Source of the DNA: Zhengitettix transpicula | Taxonomy: Eukaryota; Arthropoda; Insecta; Orthoptera; Tetrigidae | DNA: 64,000 nt | Reading direction: 5' to 3' | NCBI GenBank assembly: GCA_037074705.1 | Contig: CM073595.1 | Span: 28,859,501 to 28,923,500, forward strand | Shown: positions 1 to 12,798 of the stretch, piece after piece | How the letters are laid out: each line of letters opens with the position of its first letter | Position numbering within the stretch: the stretch's first letter is position 1 | Made by a program: the position numbers and the translations under genes | The notes under the pieces: generated by a model | Told to the model about the DNA's origin: nothing | Seen by the model: only the letters and a program-made list of their open reading frames with translations | The model's database searches: none

Positions 1-3000
1 TAATAGTTAAGCAATGCAATAGTACAAATGCGTAAATGAGGCTGTAGCGTCGTAGGAACGAAAAGCAAGCATTAATAAATGGTCGTGTTTGCCGACGACG
101 TGTGTGACCGCCGCGCCGTGAAAAGTCTGCGGGAAGAAACGAGAGCGGGTCTGGCTAATTGTGTCTGTGTACGAGGTGGGGAACGCAGCTCTCATTAACG
201 CAGCCGAGCCGCCTGAAAGGGAATCGTGGGATCCATATGGCAATACGACTTACACATCTGAAGTTTTTCCACTAACCTAAACGAAGGAATGAGGGAAAAA
301 CAAATTTTTATGTCGTTAGGAGAATTGGCATGCTTTAAAGGCTGAAATAAAGACGAGGAATGCGATATCGTTCAAACTAAATCATAATACTGTTCTATAA
401 CGTCGACATATGTATCACATTCCTCTGAAAAAGCAACATTTGATCATCACACGAAATTATTTATCTTTCACTATTTTGGGTAGCAACGCCAAGGACCCAA
501 TTCCAGCTTTCAGTCACAACTGTTATGAGTAAAATGAGATTTAATAAACCTTCTTCGATACGAGCTATCACATCATACTGTTCTATAAACTCACTAATGA
601 GGAGAAAGCATGTTTTTCTCCTTTACAACTTTGTCACAAAAACTTCAAATTGGCCTTAGACGCAGATAAAAAGTTTCCACCATTGTAAATCCTCCAGACA
701 TTTCAAAATAATGGTTTGCTTTAAAAACAAAGTCCACGCCCGACCCTCCAGGAAATCCAAATTTGGGATTTCCTCGGAAAGCTGTAAAAGGGGATGACAT
801 TTTTCTCAGATGGGGAAACGCCGTATAAAAACCTAGGGAAAAGTCTGATGGGGCTTTTTCTTCTAGGACATGTTGAGGGTAACACATTGTACAACTAAGA
901 AAAACATGGGAAAACGTTTATGTCCCATAGCTGCAACTAGGAAAATGGACTACCAGACTGGGAGGCATCGGAAGCAGAGGTAGCCGCATAGGTTTTTCCT
1001 AACGGCGCCAAACACCGTGAAATATTCCACTACAATGTGGAAGGTTATTTAAGCAAATATCGTAATTTTAATCTTTCATAACATTTCGTATAAATGGAAT
1101 TCCATTGATTTTTTTAGTTGTTAAAAAACAGAGAGTTTCATTGGGAACCATGAGGTAGTTATTATTTTGCATTACAAAACAATGGTTAGAAATTTTCAAA
1201 AATGAAGAAAATGTGTTAATTTGTTTACTAAATTTGTATTTATAATTTAAAACAATTTGTAAAACATTCGTTTTCAACAATACCACCGCAATGTGTTCAA
1301 GAGATGGATCCATTCGTGCACACTGTCAATTAGAAATATTCACTTGATGAATTCACACCGCAAAATTTATTTATTTGTCTAATAATAATGTTCGTTGGTA
1401 TATAGTACAGTCTAGTCGGAGCTGTTGATGGTTGCGAGTTGAGATACCAAAACGTTATTATTTAATACTAGAGTAGTTTCACGCCTGGTACGACTTCACT
1501 AAGATCATTACAATGAAACTTCAAAAAATGCTGTCTACAAAAAAAATGAAGTAGACGTTGGTTTCGTGCTGAAAGAGCTAATTATGGTGCGCGTGTATGT
1601 GTGTGTTTTCTCCCCCAGAGCGTGACGCGTGACGCTGCGTCGCGAGGCGGGGGAGTACGTTGTTATCTCACAACACTCTCATTAAACGCGCCTTATGATG
1701 TGTATGGAAATCGCCTAGCTCCCATACTAGCCTCTGTCAACCTTACACGGGTCTCAATTTGGATTTGGAATTTGATGACATTGGTCTCATAAAAACATCA
1801 GGGAAAACGTTCACGAGTTCAGTTGCACGCGATTCGGGTGAAAAGCGAAATAAATATGTAACGTAAGTTGAGAAGAGTTTGGAAGTGTGAAGCAACGTCT
1901 AAGGATACTAGTTGATCAACATCGGACTGCCTTGCATTCTGAAACCGTCAGTGTGTCTGAACATAGCCACAGTTACTCTGATTTCGTCAACTACGAAACG
2001 GTCCGGCAGAAAAACTAATATTGATTCGGTAGACATTTCTACATAATACCATGAATTTAATAACGATTTTTGTTATTAAGTATAAAACTGATGATAAAAA
2101 ATCATTGGTAGTATTTTATTGAAAACAATTGCAATCATATAATGCTTTAAGATGCCATGAACATAACACTTCTGGGTTACTGATTCGCAGTTTATTAATA
2201 ACTCTATTAATGAGGTGAAAAATTAAGATATATATATATATATATAAGCAAAGTATCAAGACTTATTGTTTGAACGCATAACTCACGTTAACCCGATTCA
2301 CGAACAACTGCGGTTGTTGGCGTCGTCTCCAGTATCTTGCTATTATTCTATTTTGTAATTGGTTAACTGCGATTGGGATAGGTCCCGGTTGAAGTTTTAT
2401 CGACAAACATATAAACAAATAGTGTATAAAATAAGTAACATAACAAGTCTTTGCCTGTTAATTTTCCTGAAAAATAAATAAACCACAGCTACAAAACACT
2501 TCTCATCAGTAACTGTAAGGATCACTGCACCCCATATGATTATTGATTATTTGAATGTAGGAAAATAAGGTTAAGAGTAAAGAAGAAAAAAATGTTAACG
2601 TCACAATCTAAGGAACATTTTTGTAGAGAATAACATTGATTTTAGTAACTTTACTTTCACTTCACTGCCAACGTCGGTCTGTAAGGGGAAACGTGTCGTC
2701 GTTAATGGTGTAAAATATTTATGTTTACTTTCTGATTAACAGCGTCAATCATAACTGTCTGTTAACTACTCTCTAGCGCACTCCCTAACAAATACTTCCA
2801 CAATTTTTCTACTAATCAAAACGTAAACTTTTATAATTAAATGGCTATTAGTTTACAACATTAGTGTTCATTATTTGTATATTGGCCTCCAAATTTTATT
2901 TTATAATTCAGTATAGCAAAACATTCATAAACAGTCAGTAAGATTATTTTTTGAATATCAGGAGCTTTCGATTTTTCCATAAACATAAACATTTTAAAAA

Positions 3001-3149
3001 TATTAACGAAAAATTCCCATTAAGTGCGATAAAGTGTGTATGATATAATAACACAAATACATTCAAAGATAATTTGATTCTAATGAGGACAGATAAAAGG
3101 ATCCAAAAATAATAAAAGAACAACAATTTAAAAATATCAATTGCTTTTA
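1..3149. other. Unique AT-rich DNA without a recognisable gene
   Basis: I see no gene, tRNA or transposon ORF here. The longest open stretches (about 80 codons at 7-243, 645-887 and 1068-1313, all minus) have no recognisable domain, and nothing around them looks like exon boundaries. Two stretches, about 1-240 and 600-1020, are less AT-rich than the rest and look like unique sequence. A TA microsatellite lies near 2,230. Confidence 0.5.
2228..2246. repeat. (TA)n microsatellite
   Basis: Nineteen bases of alternating A and T. Unlike the TA tracts near 25.5, 38.3, 39.3, 45.6 and 63.97 kb, it is not followed by a TTGTAAT module. Confidence 0.9.
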
Positions 3150-3224
3150 TCTTATAAATAAAAAAGAGTGTATGTATGTTTGTATGTTTGTTTGTATGTT
3201 TGTTTGTATATTTGTATGTTCGTT

Positions 3225-4000
3225 ATACAAATCTACACCGGTAGAGCAAATTTCACCAAATTCCGTACACGTGTTCTTTACGACCCGGAAACAAACACTG
3301 TCGGGGTGAGACATGTCTACCACCCCCAGAAGCGGGGGTGCTTGGGGGTTGAAATATTTAAACCTGCTAAAACAGCCGTTATTTTAGTCGGATTATAATT
3401 TTTAGGGGTCCAAGATATTTATGGTGTTTCTACCGATGTTTTCTGAATATAATTTTCATCCCCTACACCCTGGGAAAAGGGCACCCTTAGGGTTTGGGGT
3501 GAAGAATACAAATCTATACCGGTGGATCAAATTTCACCAAATTTCGTACACGTGTTCTTTGCGACCAGGAAAACAACACTGTTGGGGTGAGACGCGCCTA
3601 CCACCCCCTGAAGCTGGGGTGGACGGGGGTGGAAATATTTGAACATGCTAAAACAGTCGATATTTCAGTCGGATAAATATTTTTAGGGGTCAAAGATATT
3701 TATAGTCTTTCCACTGATGATATCAGAATATAATTTTCAACCTCGACAGCCTGGGGAAAGAGCACCCCTAGCGTTTGGGGTGGAGAATACAAATCTTTAC
3801 CGCTGGAGCAAATTTCACCAAATTTCGTACACGGGTTCTTTGCGACCAGGAAAACAACACTGTCGGGGTGAGACGCGTCTACCAACCCCAGAAGCGGGGG
3901 TGGACGGGGGTTGAAATACTTAAACATGCTGAAACAGCAGGTATTGGATTTGGATAAAAAATTTTGGGGTCAAAGATATTGATTGTGTTTCTACCGATGT
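3225..4000 (+). repeat. 281-bp tandem repeat, first block (about 2.8 units)
   Basis: Units recur at a spacing of 281-283 bases, judged by the conserved stretch TTTCACCAAATTYCGTACAC (near 3250, 3533 and 3814). Each unit also holds a GTGAGAC..TCTACCAMCCCC block and a TTTTAGGGGTC(A)AAGATATT block. Units differ by point changes and small indels, so the array is not recent. Confidence 0.85.
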
Positions 4001-4507
4001 TATCTGAATATAATATTCATCTCCTACGCCCTGGGAAAAGGGCACCCTTAGGGTTTGGGGTGGAGTTGCTTTACAGAAAAATAACGCGAATACAACCGAG
4101 TTTGGAGTCAAATCGAAGGTTATGGATGTCAGTGAGTTTACTTCGGATAAATATTTTTAATTGCCCATTTAACCCGAAAGGGTGGAGTTTGGAAGGGGAG
4201 ATAAATAGTCAGTTCTTGCGCGTTCTTGGAGGAGAATTACGTGAATACTATTTCAACGGATGTTGTTGAAAATATAAATCCCTTTATACATTAGTGGTGA
4301 GCTTGCTTAGGGCTGGGGGTGAGAATTGTCTATTATCCTAAAACTGCCAAAATGTTATGTGTTTATGGGTAAAATAGATTTATAGTGTTTCTACCGAAGT
4401 GATATGAGTAAAAATTCAACCCTTTCCTCTACGGGAAAGTAGCAGATTTAGGGGTGGTGTTGTTCATACTATTTTAACCGATGTTGTTTCCATTAATAAC
4501 GACGTAT

Positions 4508-5120
4508 AATTTTATAAATAAAAATGAGTGTATGTATGTATGTATATTTGTATGTTTGTATATTTGTATGTTCGTTATACATACATACATACACCGCTGG
4601 AGAAAATTTCACCAAATTTCGTACACGTGTTCTTTGCGACCAGGAAACAAACACTGTCGGGGTGAGACGCGTCTACCACCCCCAGAAGCGGGGGTGGACG
4701 GGGGTGGAAATATTTATACATGCTTAAACAGTCGATATTTCAGTCTGTCAAATATTTTTAGGGGTCAAAGATATTTATTGTGTTTCCACTGATGATATCT
4801 GAATATAATTTTCAACCTCTACACTCTGGGGAAAGAGCACCCCTACCGTTTGGGGTGGAGAATACAAATCTATACCGGTGGATCAAATTTCACCAAATTT
4901 CGTACACGTGTTCTTTGCGACCAGGAAACAAACACTGTCGGGGTGAGACGCGTCTACCACCATCAGAAGCGGGGGCGGACGGGGGTTGAAAAATTTAAAC
5001 ATGCTAAAACAGTCGATATTTCAGCCGGATAAATATTTTTAGGGGTCACAGATATTGATAGTGTTTCTACCGACTGTTGGGGTGAGACGCGTCTACCACC
5101 CCCAGAAGCGGGTCGCGATT
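4508..5120 (+). repeat. Second Helitron 5'-end copy plus two more 281-bp units
   Basis: At about 4508-4580 the TATAAATAAAAATGAGTGTATG stretch repeats the left end of the element at 3152-3220, followed by the same TGTATG/TTTGTATG low-complexity run. Two units of the 281-bp repeat follow, starting near 4590 and 4873. The start dinucleotide reads TT rather than TC, so it is either a mutated nested insertion or an internal duplication of the 5' end. A partial GGTGAGACGCGTCTACCACC unit near 5080 ends the block. Confidence 0.7.
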
Positions 5121-5407
5121 ATCAGTAGAGCACTTTTAGGTGTTGGGGTGAGGAACGCTGCAATATAATAACGCGAATACAACCGAGATTGGAGTCAAAT
5201 CCAAGGTTATGGATGTCGCCAGTTCAATTATAGCATCAAATTGGCCATTTAGCCCCAATGGGCGGGAGTGGATGGGATGGAAATTTTCTAACATGTTAAA
5301 TCATCGAAATTAGCGTGGAATAAATAAATGCCGGGACCATTGACGTTGATAGTATTTCTACCGATGTTGTTTGTAGGCATGATAGGGGTGGGGCTGGAGG
5401 GGATTTT

Positions 5408-6340
5408 TTGAAAATAACGGGAAAAGCAACCGATATTCGAGTCAAATCGAAGGTAATGGATGTCCCTTAATTTATTTATGACAATCTGGACAACGCGCGG
5501 GTATCGGCTGGGTTGGGATGAGTTGACCGGCTTTTTTTTGCGTCGATTAAATATATTTCGGGATGAATTACATTAATAAAATTTCCCTACATGTTCTCTG
5601 TGTATAATTTCAACCCCTTTCGGACTCATAAGGGTGCACATTTAAGGGAGGGCGTGAAGTAGCATTACATAAAAAGAAACCAGAAACTATCGGGATTGTC
5701 ACTGAGTTTAATTAATTTCCTTGAAAATAACGGGAAAACAACCGAGATTCGAGTCAAATCGAAGGTAATGGATGTCCCTGAATTTATTTATGACAATCTG
5801 GACAACGCGCGGGTATCGGCTGGGTTGGGATGCGTTGACAGGCTGTTTTTTGCATCGATTAAATATATTTCGGGATGAATTACATTAATAAAATTTCCCT
5901 ACATGTTCTCTGTGTATAATTTCAACCCCTTTCGGACTCATAAGGGTGCACATTTAAGGGTGGGTGTGAAGTAGCATTACATAAAAAGAAACCAGAAACT
6001 ATCGGGATTGTCACTGTGTTTAATTAATTTCCTTGAAAATAACGGGAAAACAACCGAGATTCGAGTCAAATCGAAGGTAATGGATGTCGCTGAATTTATT
6101 TATGACAATCTGGACAACGCGCGGGTAACGGCTGGGTTGGGATGAGTTGGCCGGCTTTTTTTTCGTCAATTAAATATATTTCGGAATGAATTAGATTAAT
6201 AAAATTTCCCTACATGTTCTCTGTGTGTAATTTCAACCCCTTTCGGACTCGGAAGGGTGCACCCTTAAGGGTTGGCGTGGAAGTAGCATTAGATAAAAAT
6301 AAGCCAGAAACTATCAGGATTGTCACTGAGTTTAATGATG
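5408..6340 (+). repeat. 313-bp tandem repeat, three units
   Basis: The marker GAAAATAACGGGAAAA occurs at 5410, 5723 and 6035, a period of 312-313 bases. Each unit carries GAGTCAAATCGAAGGTAATGG, then GACAATCTGGACAACGCGCG, then CCCTACATGTTCTCTGTG and AACCCCTTTCGGACTC. The first two units are nearly identical, so part of the array is young. The GGACAACGCGCGGGTA piece resembles the terminal GGGCAACGCCGGGCAC of the whole element. Confidence 0.85.
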
Positions 6341-6894
6341 ACATTAAACTTGACCGTTTAAGTCCCCAAAGCGGGAGTGGTCGGGGGTGAAAACTTTTAA
6401 ACATGTTAAACGGTCGATATTTGCGATAATTATTAACTGGGGTTATTTACTTTGATAGTATTTATACCGATGTTGTTTGCGTATAATTTAACCCCTGTGA
6501 GGTGAGCAAGCTTAGGGGTGGGGTGGAGGTACGTTCAATAAAATCCCGCAAAAACAACCTAGAATCGAATCAATTCCGAGACTATGAATGTCGCTGAATC
6601 TAATTGTGACAACCTGGGTAACGCGACGGGTTTAAGAGTTGTTGGGCGAGGGAATAAATTTTCAGACAATGTAATCGGTCGATTTTTGCGCATGGAATAC
6701 ATTATTTTTCATTACCGCATATTTGTGGGGGTGGTCATCTTCTAACATGTAAAAACTGGCGATATATTTAGTCAATGACTTCATCCCTCTTCGTCATGGG
6801 AGGTGAGCACATTTAGGGATAGGGTTCGAGGATCTTTACATAAAAATAGCGCAAAAGTAACCAAAATTGGAGTGTTATGGATGGTTATAGATAA

Positions 6895-6929
6895 ATGACA
6901 TCTCGGGCAACGCCGGGCACCCAGCTAGT
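6895..6929 (+). other. Helitron 3' terminus
   Basis: GC-rich terminal block followed by CAGCTAG and the host T at 6929. Short self-complementary GGG/CCC segments could form a small hairpin, as expected near a Helitron 3' end, but I could not confirm a long stem. Confidence 0.65.
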
Positions 6930-7500
6930 AAATAAATAATTCTCAAATACCGATTAATGCTTCTAATAACACTAACCCTCTGTCTCACAGACACACAGGT
7001 ACGTAACATAACCACAACGGTAATCATTCCTGCTCATTAATGGACATTTATGAGTTGCCCCCCCCCCCAATGTAAGGAAAATCTTTAAACAAATTGGCAT
7101 AAATTAAATAAAATTCGGTTTTAGACCTAAAAGTAGGTTCAAGGAATTAATAACAAAACCAAGAGATAAGATTCCAATCACAAACCAAAAATATATAATT
7201 TATAAATTTAATTGTTCAGACTGTTCAATCATCTACCAATACAAAGACTATAATATGAATAAGACTAAAACAATTAATACACCGCTGTCGATAACAGAAA
7301 ACGGCAAACTACCAAATAGATGTCAATAATTTTTAAAGATTACACATATATGAAAAACAAGTTTAAAAGAAAAGTTTTGGAATCTATTTACATCTGAAAG
7401 AACGGTAACATAATTGAGAACTGAGAAATGAGAGTCATCGATACAGCTTATGGCAATATTATCTATAATAATAACGAAATATCTGACATTTATAATCTTA
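6930..7500. other. AT-rich DNA, nothing recognised
   Basis: No ORF, repeat or motif that I can name, apart from a run of 11 C at 7058-7068. Confidence 0.5.
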
Positions 7501-7640
7501 TTAAAAAATAAATAAACTGCTTTGATTCAGAAAATTGGTTATTAACGAAAAATAAAACATACCGACGTATAGTCCTTGTTTTAGGACATCTTCAGGTGTA
7601 ATAATTTCATACAAAAATCATAGAGAAAGGTTAGGGGTAA
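7500..7640 (-). repeat. Penelope-like terminal fragment (family shared with 13.3 kb)
   Basis: Read on the minus strand, this stretch aligns with 13,255-13,420: a GGCAA...CTTNCC block, then ATTATTACACCTGAAGATG, then a GGAC-flanked loop, a degenerate core ending, and a TTTTATTTTTCGTTAATAA run. The CTGAAGA box (7589-7595 on the complement), a short stem and a decayed GAAAC position resemble a hammerhead ribozyme core. Such cores are known from the terminal repeats of Penelope-like retroelements. Assignment to that class is inference; no protein-coding part is present. Confidence 0.5.
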
Positions 7641-7760
7641 GGTTTTTCTGCCTTGCCAGTAGCAAACGAAAAAAAAAAAGTTCTCTTAGACACGGAAAGG
7701 GAAACCATTAATATTAGGGTTATTGATTGACAAACGACATCCTATTATATTGATCAAAGA

Positions 7761-7800
7761 TAGAAGATGACGACAGTGCTTTCAGTCGTCGAAACGTTGC
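7761..7800 (+). ncRNA. Hammerhead-ribozyme-like core, degenerate
   Basis: GAAGA at 7763-7767 is followed by GACGAC (7769-7774), a 10-base loop, the perfect complement GTCGTC (7785-7790) and immediately GAAAC (7791-7795). This is the order CUGANGA, stem II, GAAA of a hammerhead core, but the first box reads TAGAAGA, so it is probably inactive. It lies about 200 bases from the similar minus-strand motif at 7589, making an inverted pair. Stems I and III were not established. Confidence 0.45.
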
Positions 7801-7810
7801 GTCTAAATAT

Positions 7811-10800
7811 TAATATGCAAAACCCGTGAGAATTCAGAGAATTATTTATTGATCCTATTATATTACTTAGCATACGTTACTTTATGAAATAATTACTAAG
7901 AATATTTAATTTATGTTCTTGCAGTTGCAAGTGAGAATATATGTTCATAACATTTTTATAACCTAAATAATCGACATTCAGTGCCCTTCAGTTTGGAACA
8001 GCCAAGCTGTGCAGTTTTTGAAATTTACTTGTGCGTCCATAGATCTAACGAGGGAGAGATTTGCTATGTGTAATGCGTTGCAATTATGAGCACAGTAAGA
8101 CGCGGAGAAGAAAGACTCGACATCCGAGATTTGTCTGGAAGCTCGTATTTCCACGTGTCTTCCGCCCCCTCCCTAAGCTTCTTCCCAATAGATTTCTTCG
8201 TCGCCTTGACGACAGCACAGCTAATACTACCTGTCACCCCATTTTAAGGACCTAATTGAGAATATTCCCGAGAGTGGTCTGTTATTTCATTTCAGTCCAT
8301 ACTTTTCTTCTCTTTCACTGTACCTAATGTTTTAATACTATATAATTTTTTGGGAATTATTAAGTTAAAATTTAAACGGTAATCATCAACCGAATTTAAT
8401 GTTGGAAGCGAAAGTGGAACCAGTAGATCAACAACTCTCAGCTTAAATAATTTTTAAATTATTAATAATAATAATAATGGAAAATATTTTAATACCTTAC
8501 CGTGTCATTTTCTTGAACAATAAACTTATATAGCAGCGAAGTCCAAAATAACATAGTCAAAACCCGACATGTTACAGTCGAATGTTTGAACAGGAAATAT
8601 ATTCCTTATGGTACAGAACAAAAATGATCGTGGATTTTAAAAATAATCAATTTAATTATCATTCATAATTGTGTCATAATAAGTAAAGATTATTGGCAAT
8701 ATAAGATATTTTATAATTGTTGACTTTTCTGCAGATTTCCCTGCCGACGATCAACCCTTGCAATTTAGTGATAATATTACCGTGTTAGTAATACAAGACA
8801 TGTTTAACAATTTCGTTAATTCTGTGATTTTGTCAACTGTAGACATAAATCATAGAATATTTATTTTTTACCATGTATTAATTTTATCACGTTTATTAAA
8901 CATTTGCATAAAGTTATTAACGTGCTATACAAAGCATTTGATTATTTTTTTATCTGTAGGTTTCGCATCTAATTTTTAATTCACCATATAAAGTATTATA
9001 TGCAACGACGGACGTTAGCTGCATATAGCATGCGTTTATTAATGATGTCTGCGCTACTGTTTCTTTGTTTGAACAAATCGACGTGTGCCATTCTATTAAT
9101 AATTAATATAAAAGAATCAGAAAATCGCTTTCCAGTAACAAATATTGGCACTTAGAAATTATAACAGGCTTAATATATGCTTGTTTGTATTAGATATTAT
9201 ATACATAATATATTGTAATAATTAAAAGGTGGTCTTAATTAAAAGAATTAATTAACAAAATTATTAAGGTTTAAAAATTTATTCTTTGAAAGTACAAATT
9301 GTAATTCCTACTTTATACGACGAATTTCATCAAGTTAACAAACAAATATTTTATTTCAATTTGGCAATTCGTGGCGTTCTAGGAAAAATACAACTTTATA
9401 TTTTACAATCACATACGTCGAAATTCTCTTTATCTCAGGGTCATTACTGGGTTTGATAGTAAGAACAATCCAATTTAATAAACTAACATTAACAATTCAA
9501 ACTCATTGAAGGTAACTTAATAAAACATGAAAATAAACGAAATGAAAGAAACGAAATGAAAAGAAAAACGAACGAAATCTGACTTCTACCTTTAATCCTC
9601 GTTTACAGATTTTAAATAATTGATTTGTACTCACGAATGTCTTTGTGGTACCAGATCTGATTCTTGGAGCTTGAGGACAACACTCACTAAGAAGGCCATT
9701 ATTCACTGTTTCTACACATTAAATTTTTAATACACATGATCTATGTTCTCGTTCTCTGCCACTTTGGATCAGCCGCCCCTCAGTCAGCCCTCGGACATAG
9801 GTCTCCTTGATGCCTCTATGCGAAATTTAGTTCAGCTGTGTGAAGCAAAACCTTTTGCTTCCAACTTTGCGATTATTATTTGAGTCTCTCCGTCAAAACT
9901 GTTTATTCGCGTTTTATGTAAACTAATAGATCTCGCAGTTGAACTTCTTGGACCGCGCTATTCATACTTTTTGATCAGCATCCACTCTCCCTCGAAACGT
10001 TTGCCGGACTGACCTTCCGTACGAGCGCGCGGTTTTTCAGCTATTATCGCCGACAAACAGCCGTGATTGTTGCTTTTAAGAAATGTACCGCTAGCAATCC
10101 AATTATATTAAAATAAATAATGACCTCTTTAATTGGTATTACAATATGTTTCGCTGAAATTTATATAATTTTTCCCTGTTATTAATTTACCTGAATTCGT
10201 AGTATTTTTATGGACTAGTTTACCAAAATTTACTAAAATGACATTTATTTTACAAATTATGGTTCTTAGAAGAAATGTCACATAATGTTACATGAATTTG
10301 AAATAATTTTCTTTTGTATTGAATAAAATAAATGTGATATGAACATAACGGAAAATACAGAAAATTAGTGAGTGGCTCAATCGATAATAGTAACTATAGC
10401 GTGCGTCAAATATATTGACGGCCCAGTTTAGTGTTCTTTTTTGAAGGTGCTACCACTCCTTGTGGGCAGCTTATCAGCTTCAGTAAGCGCCAAGACCCTG
10501 TCTTGTATGTCTTCCTTCCGCGCTATCCCCCCCAATCATTGAATCTGCGCCACATGCCTTCGCGGCTGACGCGTGCTATAAATATACTAATTTTATTAGT
10601 TTCTTCCGTCATAAGTTTTCGATAGTCCTGTGGTGGTTCTTTACGTTAGTAAAACGTTTCCAAGAATGTGTCACCAAAGCACTACTTAGACAGTCGTTTT
10701 GTTTAAAAAAATTCGAAACATAAAATTTTTCTAACGGCTCAAATTGTGAAATTTGTTCGCTAAAGCTATTTAGCGGGCACATACACACCAGATGTGTCAG

Positions 10801-10840
10801 TAAAAGGTACGAAAATATTTTTTTAGTCTAGCAACTTGAT
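7811..10840. other. AT-rich DNA without a recognised gene
   Basis: Only short ORFs (up to 73 codons) with no recognisable domain. About 9,760-10,080 is less AT-rich and appears unique. No transposon end or RNA gene was recognised. Confidence 0.5.
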
Positions 10841-10844
10841 CTCG

Positions 10845-11027
10845 TCGGCCTGCTGTGGTCAGCGTCATTGCTTCTCGTCACAGAAGTCTCGGGTACGAAT
10901 TCCGGCTCGGAAATGGATGTTTGTGATCGACTTGGTCACAAAAATACTACGGGAGGATCGACACATTGGCCACATCTCACTTCTAAATTCAGAGCAAGCC
11001 AAGGCACTCAATGTGCTGTCGATAAAA
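10845..11027 (+). mobile_element. tRNA-derived SINE
   Basis: A box-A-like TGGTCAGCGTC (10,855-10,865) precedes a box-B-like GGGTACGAATTCC (10,891-10,903), the internal RNA polymerase III promoter layout of a tRNA-derived SINE. The body (GGATGTTTGTGATCG..., ACTTCTAAATTCAGA, AAGCCAAGGCAC, GTGCTGTCGATAAAA) matches the body of the split SINE at 19.1-19.8 kb, so both are one family. Open frames through this stretch are shadows of the SINE. Confidence 0.65.
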
Positions 11028-11029
11028 AA

Positions 11030-12798
11030 CTTGATTCTCAGACACGTTTCTGGCAGGGGCATTTACCGTCTCTTAAGGGTGAGTTGGAAATTATCGCCGA
11101 GGATCTTCAGTTGAGGAGAACTTTGTGGACAGTGTTGGTGAAGGTGAGAGTACGGTGAGAGAGAGGGGTTTAACGAGGGATGGAATTATTGTTGGTAAGT
11201 GACGTTTATTGTTAGTGGCAGCAGGTCTTTGAAGTTGATTAGTGTGAGTCGGAAAAATTAGGAAGCTTTAGTGCTAATAGCAGTATTGTTGGTGAATTTG
11301 ATTTCAAATTAAGTATATTTAAACGGGAGCTACTTGAATATGCCTATAGGGGAGTATATTCGCCAGCTCTGTTTCCGCCACCGTCAGCCGCCGAATTCTA
11401 GGAAATTGCCTGCAGGTCGGCTTCCGACAAGTGGATGTTAACATTTTAAAAAATCGTAGTTATTAAATCCTGACCATATTTTCCCTTTGATGTAGAGTAT
11501 CGTAATTGTCAGTGATGATCATCAATTGTCAATGCATTTTTATCATTGTGTTAAAAAAAATATTAAAATCGATTAATGTAAAAATGGGATGAATTTCATA
11601 TATTAGACGATTTATCTGGGTGAGGTTGCCATTGTCATCAGCGTTGTTCTCGATCAGCATATTGGCATGTTAACGCTGGTGTCAGCTGTGAGAATTCCGT
11701 ACCCTAATTAGTCTCTGTCGAGGGTCGTAATAGTTGTTAACAACTAGTCTAATCGTTACGTTCAGCAGAGAATATAAATTACAATCCTTTTCGTTTCTCT
11801 TCTTTTGCCTTCTTTGCACACGTCAGATGATGTGCGGCGTTCGCAATTTCTCGTTATTTAACCGAGTAATTTGCGCTCCGATTCCTGTGAAATTGGGGCA
11901 GTAATTTCCACACGGATGACATTCAGGGAGATGGCATAGAGATAGCTAGAAGATAAAGTTTATAAGCTTATTTTCGCTTTGTCTCCGCTGCAAGAATCGA
12001 CTCATTTACTGTGTGCAACGATTCAAGGGAAATTGCGATTCTGAAGCAACCTCCAGATAACAGACGTGCATCCGCAAACAAAAGCAGAAAGCTCGCCTCT
12101 TTAATAACCATTTTTATTGGGCTTTTGTACAAGTACGATACTTTGCCTAATTACATCTCAAAGGTTAGGTACTTTATAAATCACGGAGGCGTACTTAACC
12201 TGTAGTCGTGTGTAAATACTGACGGAGTTCACGTTAAATGCTAAAAATAAGCAAACCTATTTCGTCACAAATTGGTCAAAGAAATGATATAAAAAATATA
12301 TTTGTAACGTATTTACTTTACTATATGGGATCGCGGTTACTTAACTAATGTAAATTGACGTCTTGTCTGTTGATATATTTTCGGAAGTGAGGTTTCCTGC
12401 AGATAACTGTATAATACATAGGTCACAAATCAATGTAGACAACATAATTATACAGGCGTTGGCTTCAGAGCAATGGGAACTCTCCTTGTGGTAAGGTAAA
12501 GGTGCAGACGAGTCTCTTGGACCTTGGAACAAAAACAGAACGCAGGTGAAAAGTCATTTATAAATGTTTTATTTAATGTCCTTTCCTCCACATGTACCTA
12601 GATTAATGGCTCTAATAGGCTTGTCGAGATATGTAAAATCAGCTAAATACACCTTACTACACATTACACGAGTTTCTCACCTGTGACAAAAGTGTTGAAT
12701 GTGAACCATATAATTAAAATTATTGTCTGTTTTTATCTTCTTCAAGGATATAAAATTTATATTAAAAGACTGATAAATGAAAAATTGTTTATTTAATA
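11030..12798. other. No gene recognised; one unique, less AT-rich island
   Basis: Short ORFs only. About 11,600-11,900 is less AT-rich than its surroundings and carries homeodomain-type TAATTA and several non-repetitive blocks. This could be a conserved regulatory element, but nothing here proves it. Confidence 0.4.

Larger units (their letters stand above)
3150..6928 (+). mobile_element. Non-autonomous Helitron-like element built of tandem repeats
   Basis: The left end begins TC (3150-3151) directly after an A. The right end is CTAG (6925-6928) directly before a T. TC...CTRR ends inserted between A and T are the Helitron hallmark. The last 30 bases carry a GC-rich block, GGGCAACGCCGGGCACCC, just before CAGCTAG; I know similar ends from arthropod Helitrons. 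The left end runs into TGTATGTTTG-type low-complexity sequence, also typical of these families. There is no Rep/helicase ORF. The interior is two sets of tandem repeats: about 281 bp on the left and about 313 bp on the right. Short ORFs inside simply read through the repeats. It could also be several nested copies rather than one element. Ends and flanks are directly visible; the class is inference from the family pattern. Confidence 0.72.

Noticed and set aside
3168..5032. Plus-strand frames with repeated MYVCLYVC and NFTKFRTRVL segments
   Set aside because: They read through the TGTATG low-complexity lead and the 281-bp units of the Helitron. The apparent protein repeats simply mirror the DNA repeats.
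10836..11158. Overlapping frames of 92, 65 and 96 codons
   Set aside because: They overlap on both strands within a tRNA-derived SINE and are shadows.
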